From Methylocystis sp. (GTDB lineage: Bacteria; Pseudomonadota; Alphaproteobacteria; Rhizobiales; Beijerinckiaceae): a stretch of 8,685 nt of DNA. Positions 1 to 7,700 of this stretch are shown here, piece by piece. The notes beneath the pieces were generated by a model. The model saw nothing but the letters and a program-made list of their open reading frames with translations. It was not told the DNA's origin and did not search any database. The stretch spans positions 1-8,685 of the forward strand of contig JALRFG010000074.1 of the NCBI GenBank assembly GCA_023253795.1, read 5' to 3'. Each line of letters starts with the position of its first letter. The first letter of the stretch is position 1. The position numbers and the translations under genes were made by a program.

Positions 1-997
1 CTTTCTCGGCGCCGGTAAAACGACGCTGATCCGGCATGTGCTCGAAAACGCCGGCGATCGTCGGCTGGCGCTGATTATCAATGAATTTGGCGATGTCGGC
101 GTGGATGGCGACATTCTGCGCGCCTGTGGCGTCGAGAATTGTCCGGAAGAGAACATCGTCGAACTGGCGAACGGCTGCCTGTGCTGCACCGTCGCCGATG
201 ATTTCGTTCCCGCCATTGAGGCGCTGCTCGCCCATGAGAAACGCCCGGATCATATCATTATCGAAACATCCGGACTGGCGCTGCCGAAGCCGCTGGTGAA
301 GGCATTTGACTGGCCGGCGATCCGTTCGAAGCTCACCGTTGACGGCGTCATCGCGGTGATCGACGGAAAGGCCGTGGCGGAAGGGCGCTTTGTCGACGAT
401 CCCGATGCGGTCGCACGCGAGCGGGCGGAGACAGAAACCATCGATCACGACAATCCGCTTGAGGAAGTGTTCGAGGATCAACTCGCCTGCGCCGATCTGA
501 TCATCCTCAACAAGACCGATCTGCTCGATGCTGCTGAAGAACAGACTGTCGCTGCCAGCCTCGCCGAGCAGGCGCGGGCCGCCGCGCCTATTCTGCGCAC
601 GCGACAGGGGCGGGTCGATCCAACAGCGCTTCTGGGACTATCGGCGGCCGCAGAAGACGATCTCGCCAACCGGCCTTCGCATCATGACGCCGAGCCCGAT
701 CATGATCACGACGACTTCGACAGTTTCGTGGTGACGCTTCCCGCTATCGCCGATCCTGCAGCGCTGGCGGCGCGGATCGAACGCATTGCGCGCGATCATG
801 ACGTATTGCGCGTCAAGGGATTCGTCGAAGTCGCCGGCAAGCCGCTGCGCCTTCTGGTGCAGGCGGTCGGCGCGCGCATCCAGCATCACTTCGACCGTCC
901 ATGGAAACCCGAAGAGCAGCGCGCCGGCCGTCTCGTGGTCATTGGCGAAAAAGGTCTCGACCGCGACGCCATCGCCGCTGCGCTGCTGGAGCCGTGA
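1..997 (+). CDS. cobW: CobW, G3E-family GTPase / cobalt chaperone (5' partial)
   Basis: GTPase of the G3E family (COG0523) believed to deliver cobalt for cobalamin synthesis in the cytoplasm. The open frame runs in from the left edge (first full codon at base 2) and gives 331 residues to the TGA at 995-997. The GTG at 38 is internal, because the Walker A motif FLGAGKTT is already encoded at 2-25; roughly 15-20 N-terminal residues are missing. Visible signatures are the metal-binding CLCC motif (176-187), ETSGLALP (263-286) and the guanine-specificity motif NKTD (509-520). A His/Asp-rich stretch, HHDAEPDHDHDDFD, is encoded at 680-721 between the GTPase and C-terminal CobW_C domains; such linkers in this family are presumed to bind metal. 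The gene ends 9 bases before cobN, which fits a role in supplying cobalt to the chelatase. Family assignment is firm. The cobalt rather than zinc role rests on the neighbours. Confidence 0.95.
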   Translation, partial: FLGAGKTTLIRHVLENAGDRRLALIINEFGDVGVDGDILRACGVENCPEENIVELANGCLCCTVADDFVPAIEALLAHEKRPDHIIIETSGLALPKPLVKAFDWPAIRSKLTVDGVIAVIDGKAVAEGRFVDDPDAVARERAETETIDHDNPLEEVFEDQLACADLIILNKTDLLDAAEEQTVAASLAEQARAAAPILRTRQGRVDPTALLGLSAAAEDDLANRPSHHDAEPDHDHDDFDSFVVTLPAIADPAALAARIERIARDHDVLRVKGFVEVAGKPLRLLVQAVGARIQHHFDRPWKPEEQRAGRLVVIGEKGLDRDAIAAALLEP

Positions 998-1006
998 GGC
1001 GGCGCG
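998..1006 (+). promoter_or_regulatory. cobW-cobN spacer with cobN ribosome binding site
   Basis: The only non-coding bases in the window. A GAGG Shine-Dalgarno-like element spans 996-999, partly inside the cobW stop codon, and lies 7 bases before the cobN ATG at 1007. This supports that start and suggests cobN translation is coupled to cobW. There is no room for a separate promoter. Confidence 0.6.
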
Positions 1007-4000
1007 ATGCATCTGCTCCCGCGCGACATTCACAGTCTCGACGACGCCGGCGCGGCGACTGATCTTGGCCAGACGCCGGCAGATATTGTCTTTCTGTCTT
1101 TTTCCGATTCAGAATTGCAACTGCTGACGCGGCTGCATGAGAATGAGGATTATCCCGGCCTGCGCTGCGCGCAGCTTGCGCAACTCAAGCACCCCTACTC
1201 CGTCGATCTCTATCTCGACGCCGTCGCCTCTCATGCAAAGCTGATCGTGGTGCGCCTGCTCGGCGGCAAGGATTATTGGGCCTATGGCGTCGAACAGCTC
1301 GAAATGCTCGCGCGCGCACGCGGAATCAGCCTGGCGATTGTGCCGGGCGATGTCGTCGACGATATGCGCCTTACGCGCGCCTCAACGCTCGACGCCGAAA
1401 CGCTCAATCATATCTGGCGTTATTTTCAGGACGGCGGCCCCGATAATCTGCAAAATTTCCTGCGTTACGCCGCAACGCTGACCGGCCTGGATATGGCATG
1501 GCGCGAAAGCGCGCCTGTCGCCAATGCAGGACGCTTCGCCGCCGGCTGTCGCGCCGGGAAAGCCGACGCCTTGCGCGCGAGTGTGATTTTTTATCGCTCG
1601 CTTTATCTCGCCGATGATGTCGCGCCGATCAATGCCCTGGCAGACGCGCTCGCCGCGCGCGGCTTCGCGGTCGACGCGCACTATGTCGCCAGCCTGAAAG
1701 AACCAGAGAGTGAAAACATCGTCGCGCAGGCGCTGGATGCCTTCGCGCCAGATGTAATCATCAACAGCACGGCTTTTTCTGCGCGACGTGAGAATGGCGC
1801 TGTGCTGGATCGCGCCGATGCGCCGGTTCTGCAAGTGGCCTTGGCGACCAGCACTTATGAAGCATGGTCGACTTCTGCGCGTGGCGCCAATGGCGCCGAC
1901 CTCGCGATGAATGTCGTTCTGCCGGAAGTCGATGGGCGGATCTTCACCCGCGGCATTTCTTTTAAAAAGCCCGCCGAGACGCGCGGCGTGACGGAATTCA
2001 ATACGACCCGCCATGCGCCGAAGATTTCGCGGATTGGCTTCGTCGCCGATCTCGCCGCCAATTGGGCAAGGCTGCGACGTAAACAGAATAACGAAAAGAG
2101 TCTGGCGCTTATTCTATCCGACTATCCGGCCCGCCGCGGCCGCAGCGGCTACGCCATCGGGCTGGACGCGCCAGCGAGCGTTATGGAGATACTCTCCTCG
2201 CTAAAGGCTGCGGGCTACGATATCGGGAGAGAGACGTTTCAGGATGACGGCGCCAGCATCATCCGTGCACTGGAAGACGCGGCGCAAGAGATCGCGATTT
2301 CGCTCGATGATTATCGCCGCTGGTTTGGCGCGCTGCCGGCGACATTTACGCAAAACATAATCGAGCAATGGGGCGCGCCGCAGGACGATCCGGCTGTACG
2401 GGGCGACGCCTTCCATCTCTCCGGCATCGTCGTCGGCCATCTCGTGCTCGCCCTGCAACCCGATCGCGGCGCACGGGCAGACCGCGAGCAAAGCTATCAC
2501 GATCTGCAACATCCGCCGCGACATGCCTATGTCGCCTTCTATCTCTGGCTACGTTATGTCCGCAACATTGACGCGCTGATCCATCTGGGCGCGCATGGCA
2601 CGCTGGAATGGCTGCCGGGAAAATCGGTCATGCTGTCGGAACATTGCGCGCCGGAAGTTGTGCTCGGGCCGACGCCGCTGATTTATCCGTTCATCGTCAA
2701 TGACCCCGGCGAGGCGGCGCAGGCCAAGCGCCGCACAGCAGCGGTGACGATTGGCCATCTCACGCCGCCCTTACGTCAGGCGTCACTTTTTGATGCGGCG
2801 GAGCGGATTGAAACGCTGCTCGATGAATACGCCACGGCATCCGCCCTTGATCCGAGACGCGCCCAGCGCATCGCCAATACGATTGTCGAAGAAGCCGAAC
2901 GGAGCGGGCTGGCGGCCGAATGCGGCATCTCCCGAGACATGGACATCGCCGTTACGCTGGCCCGTCTAGACGCCTGGATGTGCGACCTCAAGGAAATGCG
3001 GATCGGCGACGGGCTGCATGTGTTTGGCCGCGCCGATGATGATCCTGTTCGTAACGCCTGCGCGGTCAGCGAAAGAAGCGCTTTGCTTGCGGCGCTGGAT
3101 GGATGTTTCGTCGAACCCGGTCCCGCCGGCGCGCCTTCACGTGGTCGCAGCGACGTCTTGCCGACCGGCCGCAATATGTTCTGCATCGATCCCCGTCATG
3201 CGCCGACACAGACCGCCTGCGACATCGGGCGTCAGGCGGCGCGCGAGGTGATCACCCGCCACCTGCAAATCCACGGCGATTATCCGCGCCATATCATGCT
3301 CGATCTATGGGGGAGCGCGACCATTCGCACCGGCGGCGAGGATTTCGCGCAGGCGCTGGCGCTGCTGGGCGTGACGCCTGTCTGGGATACGACGAGCGCG
3401 CGCGTCACCAGCTTTGAAATTCTGCCGCAGGCGCTGTGCGAATTCCCTCGCGTTGACGTGACCCTGCATGTCTCGGGACTATTCCGCGACATGTTTCCCG
3501 GCCTGATTGCGCTCTTTAACGACGCCGTGCGCGCGGTCGCCGCATGTGATGAAGATGAAGCGTTCAATCCGCTAACGCAGGCAGAGGATTTACGCCGGGT
3601 GTTTGGCGCCGCCAGTGGCTCCTACGGTCTGGGCGTTGGCGACAAGATAGTGCGTGGCGACTGGACGACGCAGGAAGAACTGGCGCGCCAGTTTATCGAA
3701 AACGCCGGCCATGCGCTCGACCGGGAGGGCGCGAGCAGCCCCGCCAGCAACGCCTTTGAAATCCGCATCGTCGCCGCCGACGCCCATGTGCATGTGCGCG
3801 ATATGGCGGATGTCGATGTGCTGACCGGCCCAGCCTTTACCGATTTCGAAGGCGGCTTCGCCGCCGCCAATCGTGCGCTTGGCGGCAAAGCCGCCCTCCT
3901 TCATCTTGACGCCTCCCGACCAGAGGCGTTGCGCGCCCGGACGCTCGCTGAAGAAATCGCTCGGACGCTTCGGATGCGGCTCGCCAATCCGCGCTGGCTC

Positions 4001-4300
4001 GAAGGACAGATGCGTCACGGCCATCGTGGCGCTGCTGAAATTGCTGAGGGGATCGATAATCTCTATGCGCTCGCGGCGACGAGCGGTTTTGTCTCCGACG
4101 CCCAGTTCGATCTCGCTTTCGACGCGACGCTCGGCGATGAGAAAGTGCGCGGTTTTATGCAGCGCGTAAATCCGCGCGCGCTCGCTGCTGTGACACATGT
4201 TTTCCGCGAAGCGCAAATGCGGTCGCTCTGGCAAACTCGCCGTAACAGCGTCGGCGCGCTGCTGGGGCAATTGGGAGACGCGAATGTCACCCATGCCTGA
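1007..4300 (+). CDS. cobN: CobN, large subunit of aerobic cobaltochelatase
   Basis: Large (H-like) subunit of the ATP-dependent CobNST cobaltochelatase, which inserts Co(II) into hydrogenobyrinic acid a,c-diamide in the cytoplasm; homologous to ChlH/BchH of magnesium chelatase. 1097 residues. The N-terminus (MHLL..., then DLGQTPADIVFLS) looks like a normal CobN start and has a GAGG element 7 bases upstream. Signatures: DYPARRGRSGYAIGLD from about residue 372, the hallmark GAHGTLEWLPGK at 528-539 followed by YPFIVNDPGE, LHVFG at 670-674, GRNMFCIDPR from 721, DLWGSATIRTGGED from 766, and the C-terminal MRHGHRGAAE from 1002, ending near LWQTRRNSV. The protein is shorter than the roughly 1275 residues I recall for Pseudomonas denitrificans CobN; the difference seems to fall between LHVFG and GRNMF. 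CobS and CobT are not encoded here. The 3' end overlaps cobG by 17 bases in another frame. The cobG neighbourhood argues for cobalt rather than magnesium as the metal. Confidence 0.96.
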   Translation: MHLLPRDIHSLDDAGAATDLGQTPADIVFLSFSDSELQLLTRLHENEDYPGLRCAQLAQLKHPYSVDLYLDAVASHAKLIVVRLLGGKDYWAYGVEQLEMLARARGISLAIVPGDVVDDMRLTRASTLDAETLNHIWRYFQDGGPDNLQNFLRYAATLTGLDMAWRESAPVANAGRFAAGCRAGKADALRASVIFYRSLYLADDVAPINALADALAARGFAVDAHYVASLKEPESENIVAQALDAFAPDVIINSTAFSARRENGAVLDRADAPVLQVALATSTYEAWSTSARGANGADLAMNVVLPEVDGRIFTRGISFKKPAETRGVTEFNTTRHAPKISRIGFVADLAANWARLRRKQNNEKSLALILSDYPARRGRSGYAIGLDAPASVMEILSSLKAAGYDIGRETFQDDGASIIRALEDAAQEIAISLDDYRRWFGALPATFTQNIIEQWGAPQDDPAVRGDAFHLSGIVVGHLVLALQPDRGARADREQSYHDLQHPPRHAYVAFYLWLRYVRNIDALIHLGAHGTLEWLPGKSVMLSEHCAPEVVLGPTPLIYPFIVNDPGEAAQAKRRTAAVTIGHLTPPLRQASLFDAAERIETLLDEYATASALDPRRAQRIANTIVEEAERSGLAAECGISRDMDIAVTLARLDAWMCDLKEMRIGDGLHVFGRADDDPVRNACAVSERSALLAALDGCFVEPGPAGAPSRGRSDVLPTGRNMFCIDPRHAPTQTACDIGRQAAREVITRHLQIHGDYPRHIMLDLWGSATIRTGGEDFAQALALLGVTPVWDTTSARVTSFEILPQALCEFPRVDVTLHVSGLFRDMFPGLIALFNDAVRAVAACDEDEAFNPLTQAEDLRRVFGAASGSYGLGVGDKIVRGDWTTQEELARQFIENAGHALDREGASSPASNAFEIRIVAADAHVHVRDMADVDVLTGPAFTDFEGGFAAANRALGGKAALLHLDASRPEALRARTLAEEIARTLRMRLANPRWLEGQMRHGHRGAAEIAEGIDNLYALAATSGFVSDAQFDLAFDATLGDEKVRGFMQRVNPRALAAVTHVFREAQMRSLWQTRRNSVGALLGQLGDANVTHA
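4273..4286 (+). promoter_or_regulatory. cobG ribosome binding site fixing the start at 4284
   Basis: GGGAG at 4273-4277 lies 6 bases before the ATG at 4284, inside the end of cobN. A second in-frame ATG at 4293 would be 15 bases away, which is too far. The frame stays open back to an ATG at 4197, but those 29 extra residues are a basic, unconserved-looking out-of-frame reading of cobN. The 4284 start is therefore preferred. Confidence 0.65.
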
Positions 4301-5576
4301 GATCAGAGGCTGGTGCCCGACAGCCTATCGGCCCATGGAAAGCGGCGACGGTCTGTTGATCCGCGCCAAGACGATTGGCCCGCGCATCGACGCGATCCGG
4401 CTCAACGCCATCGCTCATATCGCCAAAAGCTACGGCAATGGCCTGATCGATCTTACGCAACGCGCGCAACTGCAAATTCGCGGCGTGCAACAATCGACGC
4501 TCAAGGATGCGCTCGACGCGCTTGACGCCGCCGGACTCCTCCCCGCCAATGCGGATGTTGAGCGCATCACCAATATCCTTGCGCCACCGCTCGCCGGCCT
4601 AGACTCAACTTCCGCATTCGATGCGTCGGCGCTTGTTACGGATCTGGCGGCCGCGCTGGCGCAGGACGTTGCGCTTTACGCCCTGCCCGCCAAGTTCCTT
4701 TTCGCCGTTACAGATGATGGCGCGCTGCCGATTGACGCCTCGGAAGCGGATATCTCATTTCACCCAGCAGCAGAGAGACGGATCGCTCTGCGCCTTGCCG
4801 GCGTCGATGATGCGGCGGTGATCGTCGCGCCGGGGGAAGCAGTTGCTGCCGCGCTTCGACTGGCGAAAGCCTTTATTGAATTACGCGCAGCCAGCCCCTT
4901 TGACCTGCGTCGCATGCGGAAACTGATTGCCGCGACCGGAGTTGCGCCTGTGATCGCGCGCGCGGGCGTCACGCTCAGCGCCGTTCCTCCACTCATGGCC
5001 AATAGGCCTTCTAACCATCTGGGCGTTCAGGATCTAAACGAGATCATCTTTGCCGGCGTCTCCGCACCCTCCGGTCGCTGGCGCGCACAGGAGCTTGCGA
5101 TCCTTGCCGAGGCCGCCGCCGCCCATGGTCTGGGCGAGGTCCGGCTGACGCCATGGCGGGCCATACTTATTCCGGCGCCTCACCGTGACGCCGCCGCTAA
5201 AATCATTACGCAGGCAGCCGCTTCAGGACTGATTGTGGCGTCTGACGATCCACGTCGCAGTATCGTCGCCTGCCCCGGCGCGCCGGAATGTTTGCAGGCG
5301 CAGGGCGAAACACGTATCCATCTCGAACGGCTTGCGCCCCTGGCCCGCCAATATGCAGGAAAGGACGGCATCGGCCTGCATATATCGGGCTGCGGCAAGG
5401 GCTGCGCACGTCAGGGGGCGACGCCCATAACGCTGGTGCTCGCAGACGGGCATTTTAATCTGGTGGTCAATGGTGGTGCACAGGACACGCCGATCAGCGC
5501 CGGCCTCGCGCTCGATGAGATTGAACCATCGCTGACGCATAACGTAAGGAATATGGCGCCATGTGCGGCGAACTGA
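4284..5576 (+). CDS. cobG: CobG, precorrin-3B synthase (monooxygenase)
   Basis: Iron-sulfur protein of the nitrite/sulfite reductase fold that uses O2 to convert precorrin-3A to precorrin-3B (C20 hydroxylation and gamma-lactone formation), the step that prepares ring contraction in the aerobic pathway. 430 residues from the preferred ATG; P. denitrificans CobG is about 459. The N-terminal half carries the ferredoxin-like half-domain pattern GWCPTAYRPM...GDGLLIRAK...LTQRAQLQIRGV. The C-terminal half has the 4Fe-4S ligand set CPGAPEC (C330, C336) and CGKGC (C370, C374), all four cysteines present. Overlaps cobN by 17 bases and cobH by 16. A plain sulfite or nitrite reductase is unlikely because the protein is short for those families and every neighbour is a cobalamin gene. 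Intact CobG means this organism has the CobG route; whether it also has the alternative CobZ cannot be seen. Confidence 0.93.
   Translation: MSPMPEIRGWCPTAYRPMESGDGLLIRAKTIGPRIDAIRLNAIAHIAKSYGNGLIDLTQRAQLQIRGVQQSTLKDALDALDAAGLLPANADVERITNILAPPLAGLDSTSAFDASALVTDLAAALAQDVALYALPAKFLFAVTDDGALPIDASEADISFHPAAERRIALRLAGVDDAAVIVAPGEAVAAALRLAKAFIELRAASPFDLRRMRKLIAATGVAPVIARAGVTLSAVPPLMANRPSNHLGVQDLNEIIFAGVSAPSGRWRAQELAILAEAAAAHGLGEVRLTPWRAILIPAPHRDAAAKIITQAAASGLIVASDDPRRSIVACPGAPECLQAQGETRIHLERLAPLARQYAGKDGIGLHISGCGKGCARQGATPITLVLADGHFNLVVNGGAQDTPISAGLALDEIEPSLTHNVRNMAPCAAN
5545..5563 (+). promoter_or_regulatory. cobH ribosome binding site inside cobG
   Basis: TAAGGA at 5545-5550 lies 10 bases before the cobH ATG at 5561 and is the best Shine-Dalgarno match near it. 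The nearer ATG at 5553 is in the cobG frame, not the cobH frame, so it is not the cobH start. Confidence 0.55.
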
Positions 5577-6193
5577 CTTATATCCGGGATGGCGCCGCTA
5601 TCTACAAAAACTCCTTCGCGATCATTCGCGCCGAATCCCGGCTTTCGCGCTTCACGCCGGAGCAGGAAAAGGTCGCCGTGCGCATGATCCATGCCTGCGG
5701 CATGGTCGAACTCGCCGATGACATTGAATTCTCCCCCACTTTTGTCTCTGCGGCTAAAACGGCGCTTCAGCATGGGGCGCCGATTTTCTGCGACGCCAAC
5801 ATGGTCGCCCATGGCGTCACGCGCGCGCGCCTGCCGGCGAATAATCCTGTGATCTGCACGCTGGCTGATCCGCAGGTCGCGGCGCTCGCCGCTGAACTCG
5901 GCAATACGCGCAGCGCCGCCGCCATGGAATTGTGGCGCAATCATCTCGCAGGCGCCGTCATCGCCATCGGCAATGCGCCGACAGCTTTGTTTCGTTTACT
6001 TGAGATGTTTGATGAAGGCGTCGGTCTACCGGCGGCGGTGATTGGCATGCCGGTCGGCTTTGTCGGCGCTGCGGAATCAAAGGAAGCGCTGGCCGCCGAT
6101 GGACGCGTGCCTTACGCGATCGTAAGAGGCCGCAAGGGGGGCAGCGCCATGACGGCGGCAGCGATCAATGCGCTGGCGAGTGAGGCGGAATGA
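5561..6193 (+). CDS. cobH: CobH, precorrin-8X methylmutase
   Basis: Moves the methyl group from C11 to C12 of precorrin-8X to form hydrogenobyrinic acid, the last corrin-ring rearrangement before amidation. 210 residues, the usual size for CobH/CbiC. The catalytic histidine is H44 in MIHACGMVELADDIEFSP, matching His43 of the P. denitrificans enzyme. Further family blocks are CDANMVAHGV from residue 77, GNAPTALFRLLE from 137 and MPVGFVGAAESKE from 163, followed by a GRKGGSAM C-terminus. The start overlaps cobG by 16 bases and the stop shares ATGA with cobI. The aerobic CobH is preferred over the anaerobic CbiC because cobG and cobN are in the same operon. Confidence 0.96.
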   Translation: MCGELTYIRDGAAIYKNSFAIIRAESRLSRFTPEQEKVAVRMIHACGMVELADDIEFSPTFVSAAKTALQHGAPIFCDANMVAHGVTRARLPANNPVICTLADPQVAALAAELGNTRSAAAMELWRNHLAGAVIAIGNAPTALFRLLEMFDEGVGLPAAVIGMPVGFVGAAESKEALAADGRVPYAIVRGRKGGSAMTAAAINALASEAE

Positions 6194-6951
6194 GCGCCGG
6201 CAAGACAATCAACGGAAAACCGTCAACGCATGGCGTGCTGATCGGCGTCGGGCTGGGTCCCGGCGATCCGGAGCTTGTGACGATCAAAGCTGCGCGCCTC
6301 ATCGGCGCAGCGACCGTCATCTCTTATTTCGCCAAGGCGGGACGCAACAGCCATGCACGCGCTATCGCAGCGCCTTATCTGCCGGCGAATTACGACGAGC
6401 TTCCCCTGCTCTATCCGGTGACGACCGAAATTCCTGTCGCTGAGCCCGCCTATAATGGCGCACTCGCTCCGTTTTATGAGGAGAGCGCCAGACGTTTGGC
6501 GCAGGTTCTTGAAACCGGGAAAGATGTCGCTTTGCTCTGTGAGGGCGATCCGATGCTCTACGGTTCCTTCATGCATATGTTCACGCGGCTCTCGGATCGT
6601 TTTCGCGTCGAAATATGCGCGGGCGTATCGGGAATGTCTGGTTGCTTTGCAGCGGCGCGTCAGCCGATGACCTGGGGCGATGATACGCTCACGGTGATGC
6701 CAGCGACGCTGGATGAAGAGAGCCTTGTGTCGCGTCTGAACGCCGCGGATGCGGCAGTCATTATGAAACTCGGCGGCAATTTTCCAAAGCTGCGACGCGC
6801 CCTCGCCCGCGCCGGGCTGACAGATCGCGCGATCTATGTCGAACGCGGGACGATGACGGGTGAAAAGATTTTACGTCTGACGGAAAAGACTGACGATGTG
6901 GCGCCCTATTTCTCCATGGTGCTGGCGCCCGGACAGGGACGACGGCCATGA
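6190..6951 (+). CDS. cobI: CobI, precorrin-2 C20-methyltransferase
   Basis: SAM-dependent methyltransferase that methylates C20 of precorrin-2 to give precorrin-3A, committing uroporphyrinogen-derived precursor to cobalamin rather than siroheme. 253 residues, class III (tetrapyrrole methylase) fold. The N-terminal GVGLGPGDPE (residues 19-28) and the CEGDPMLYGS block (117-126) that lines the SAM site are both present, and the C-terminal VERGTMTGEKI segment is typical of this family. The first ~14 residues (SAGKTINGKPSTHG) are a short unconserved-looking extension. The start is set by ATGA overlap with cobH and a GAGG element at 6182-6185, four bases upstream. Distinguished from CobJ and CobM by the GDPMLYGS block and the long stretch after the first motif (FAKAGRNSHARAIA). 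Confidence 0.94.
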   Translation: MSAGKTINGKPSTHGVLIGVGLGPGDPELVTIKAARLIGAATVISYFAKAGRNSHARAIAAPYLPANYDELPLLYPVTTEIPVAEPAYNGALAPFYEESARRLAQVLETGKDVALLCEGDPMLYGSFMHMFTRLSDRFRVEICAGVSGMSGCFAAARQPMTWGDDTLTVMPATLDEESLVSRLNAADAAVIMKLGGNFPKLRRALARAGLTDRAIYVERGTMTGEKILRLTEKTDDVAPYFSMVLAPGQGRRP

Positions 6952-7700
6952 GCGGGCGTCTCTATATTGTCGGACTAGGACCGGGCGACACGCGCTGGCT
7001 GACGCCCGAGGCGCAGGAGGCGCTGTCACTGGCGCAAGATGTCATCGGCTATACGCCCTATGTCGAGCGTGTCCCCAAGCGTTTGGGACAAAACCGACTC
7101 GCCAGCGATAATCGTGTTGAGATTGACCGCGCACGCGAGGCGCTTGAACGTGTTTCGGCGGGTCGCGTCGTCGCGGTTGTTTCGGGTGGCGATCCCGGCG
7201 TCTTCGCCATGGCGGCCGCTGTATTTGAAGCCGTGGACGCTGGTGCGCCGCACTGGCGCGATCTTGATATTCGGGTGATGCCGGGCGTCTCCGCCATGCA
7301 GGCGGCGGCGGCGCGTTTTGGCGCGCCCCTCGGTCACGACTTCTGCGCGATCTCGCTTTCCGACAATCTCAAGCCCTGGTCATTGATCGAGAAACGTCTC
7401 GAACATGCGGCGCGCGGCGATTTTGTCATTGCGCTCTATAATCCTGCATCAAAGGCGCGACCGACGCGGATCGTCGACGCCTTCACGCTGCTACGTGGTT
7501 TGCTGCCGGGCGATCGTTTCGTCGGTCTCGCCAAATCGATCGGACGCGAGAAAGAAGAGATCATTCTGGCGACGCTGGATACGGTTGATCCTGCGCAGGT
7601 CGATATGTCGACGCTTGTGATGATTGGCGCCAGCGGCACCAAACAGATTTCACGTGAGAATGCTCGCGACTGGATTTATACCGCGCGAGCTGCGTCATGA
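6948..7700 (+). CDS. cobJ: CobJ, precorrin-3B C17-methyltransferase
   Basis: SAM-dependent enzyme that methylates C17 of precorrin-3B and drives ring contraction to precorrin-4, acting directly on the CobG product. 250 residues, normal for stand-alone CobJ/CbiH. Tetrapyrrole methylase motifs in order: VGLGPGDTRWLTPEA from residue 8, GYTPYV near residue 33, SGGDPGVFAM from 79, MPGVSAMQAAAARFGAPLGHDF from 111 and ALYNPASKAR from 162. The YTPYV and GHDFCAISLSDNLKPW signatures are specific to the CobJ branch. The start is in ATGA overlap with cobI, with AGGGA at 6935-6939 eight bases upstream. The stop overlaps the cobL start inside a perfect palindrome (7689-7706). No CobG- or CobF-like fusion domain is attached. 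Confidence 0.95.
   Translation: MSGRLYIVGLGPGDTRWLTPEAQEALSLAQDVIGYTPYVERVPKRLGQNRLASDNRVEIDRAREALERVSAGRVVAVVSGGDPGVFAMAAAVFEAVDAGAPHWRDLDIRVMPGVSAMQAAAARFGAPLGHDFCAISLSDNLKPWSLIEKRLEHAARGDFVIALYNPASKARPTRIVDAFTLLRGLLPGDRFVGLAKSIGREKEEIILATLDTVDPAQVDMSTLVMIGASGTKQISRENARDWIYTARAAS

Noticed and set aside
38..40. GTG as the start of CobW
   Set aside because: The Walker A motif is encoded before it (2-25), so the true start is outside the window.
998..1006. Possible cobalamin riboswitch or internal promoter before cobN
   Set aside because: Only 9 bases separate the genes, and no B12-box-like sequence was noticed anywhere in the window. Any riboswitch would lie upstream of cobW.
1884..1898. 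Near-palindromic GGCGCCAATGGCGCC inside cobN
   Set aside because: Explained by Gly/Ala/Asn coding in a genome rich in GGCGCC; no regulatory context within the gene.
1382..2014. 210-residue reverse-strand open frame opposite cobN
   Set aside because: A shadow of the CobN frame, with no recognised motif and no gene-like context.
4197..4283. 29-residue N-terminal extension of CobG from the upstream ATG at 4197
   Set aside because: The added residues are basic, lack family resemblance, would overlap cobN by 104 bases and have no supported start. The ATG at 4284 has a well-placed GGGAG.
3590..4294. 234-residue reverse-strand open frame opposite the end of cobN
   Set aside because: Long antisense frames are expected opposite GC-rich coding sequence. 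No recognisable domain was seen, and the + strand codes a conserved CobN C-terminus here.
5553..5562. 10-base palindrome ATGGCGCCAT at the cobG/cobH junction
   Set aside because: Built around GGCGCC, which is frequent in this GC-rich sequence. It leaves no loop for a stable hairpin and does not extend further.
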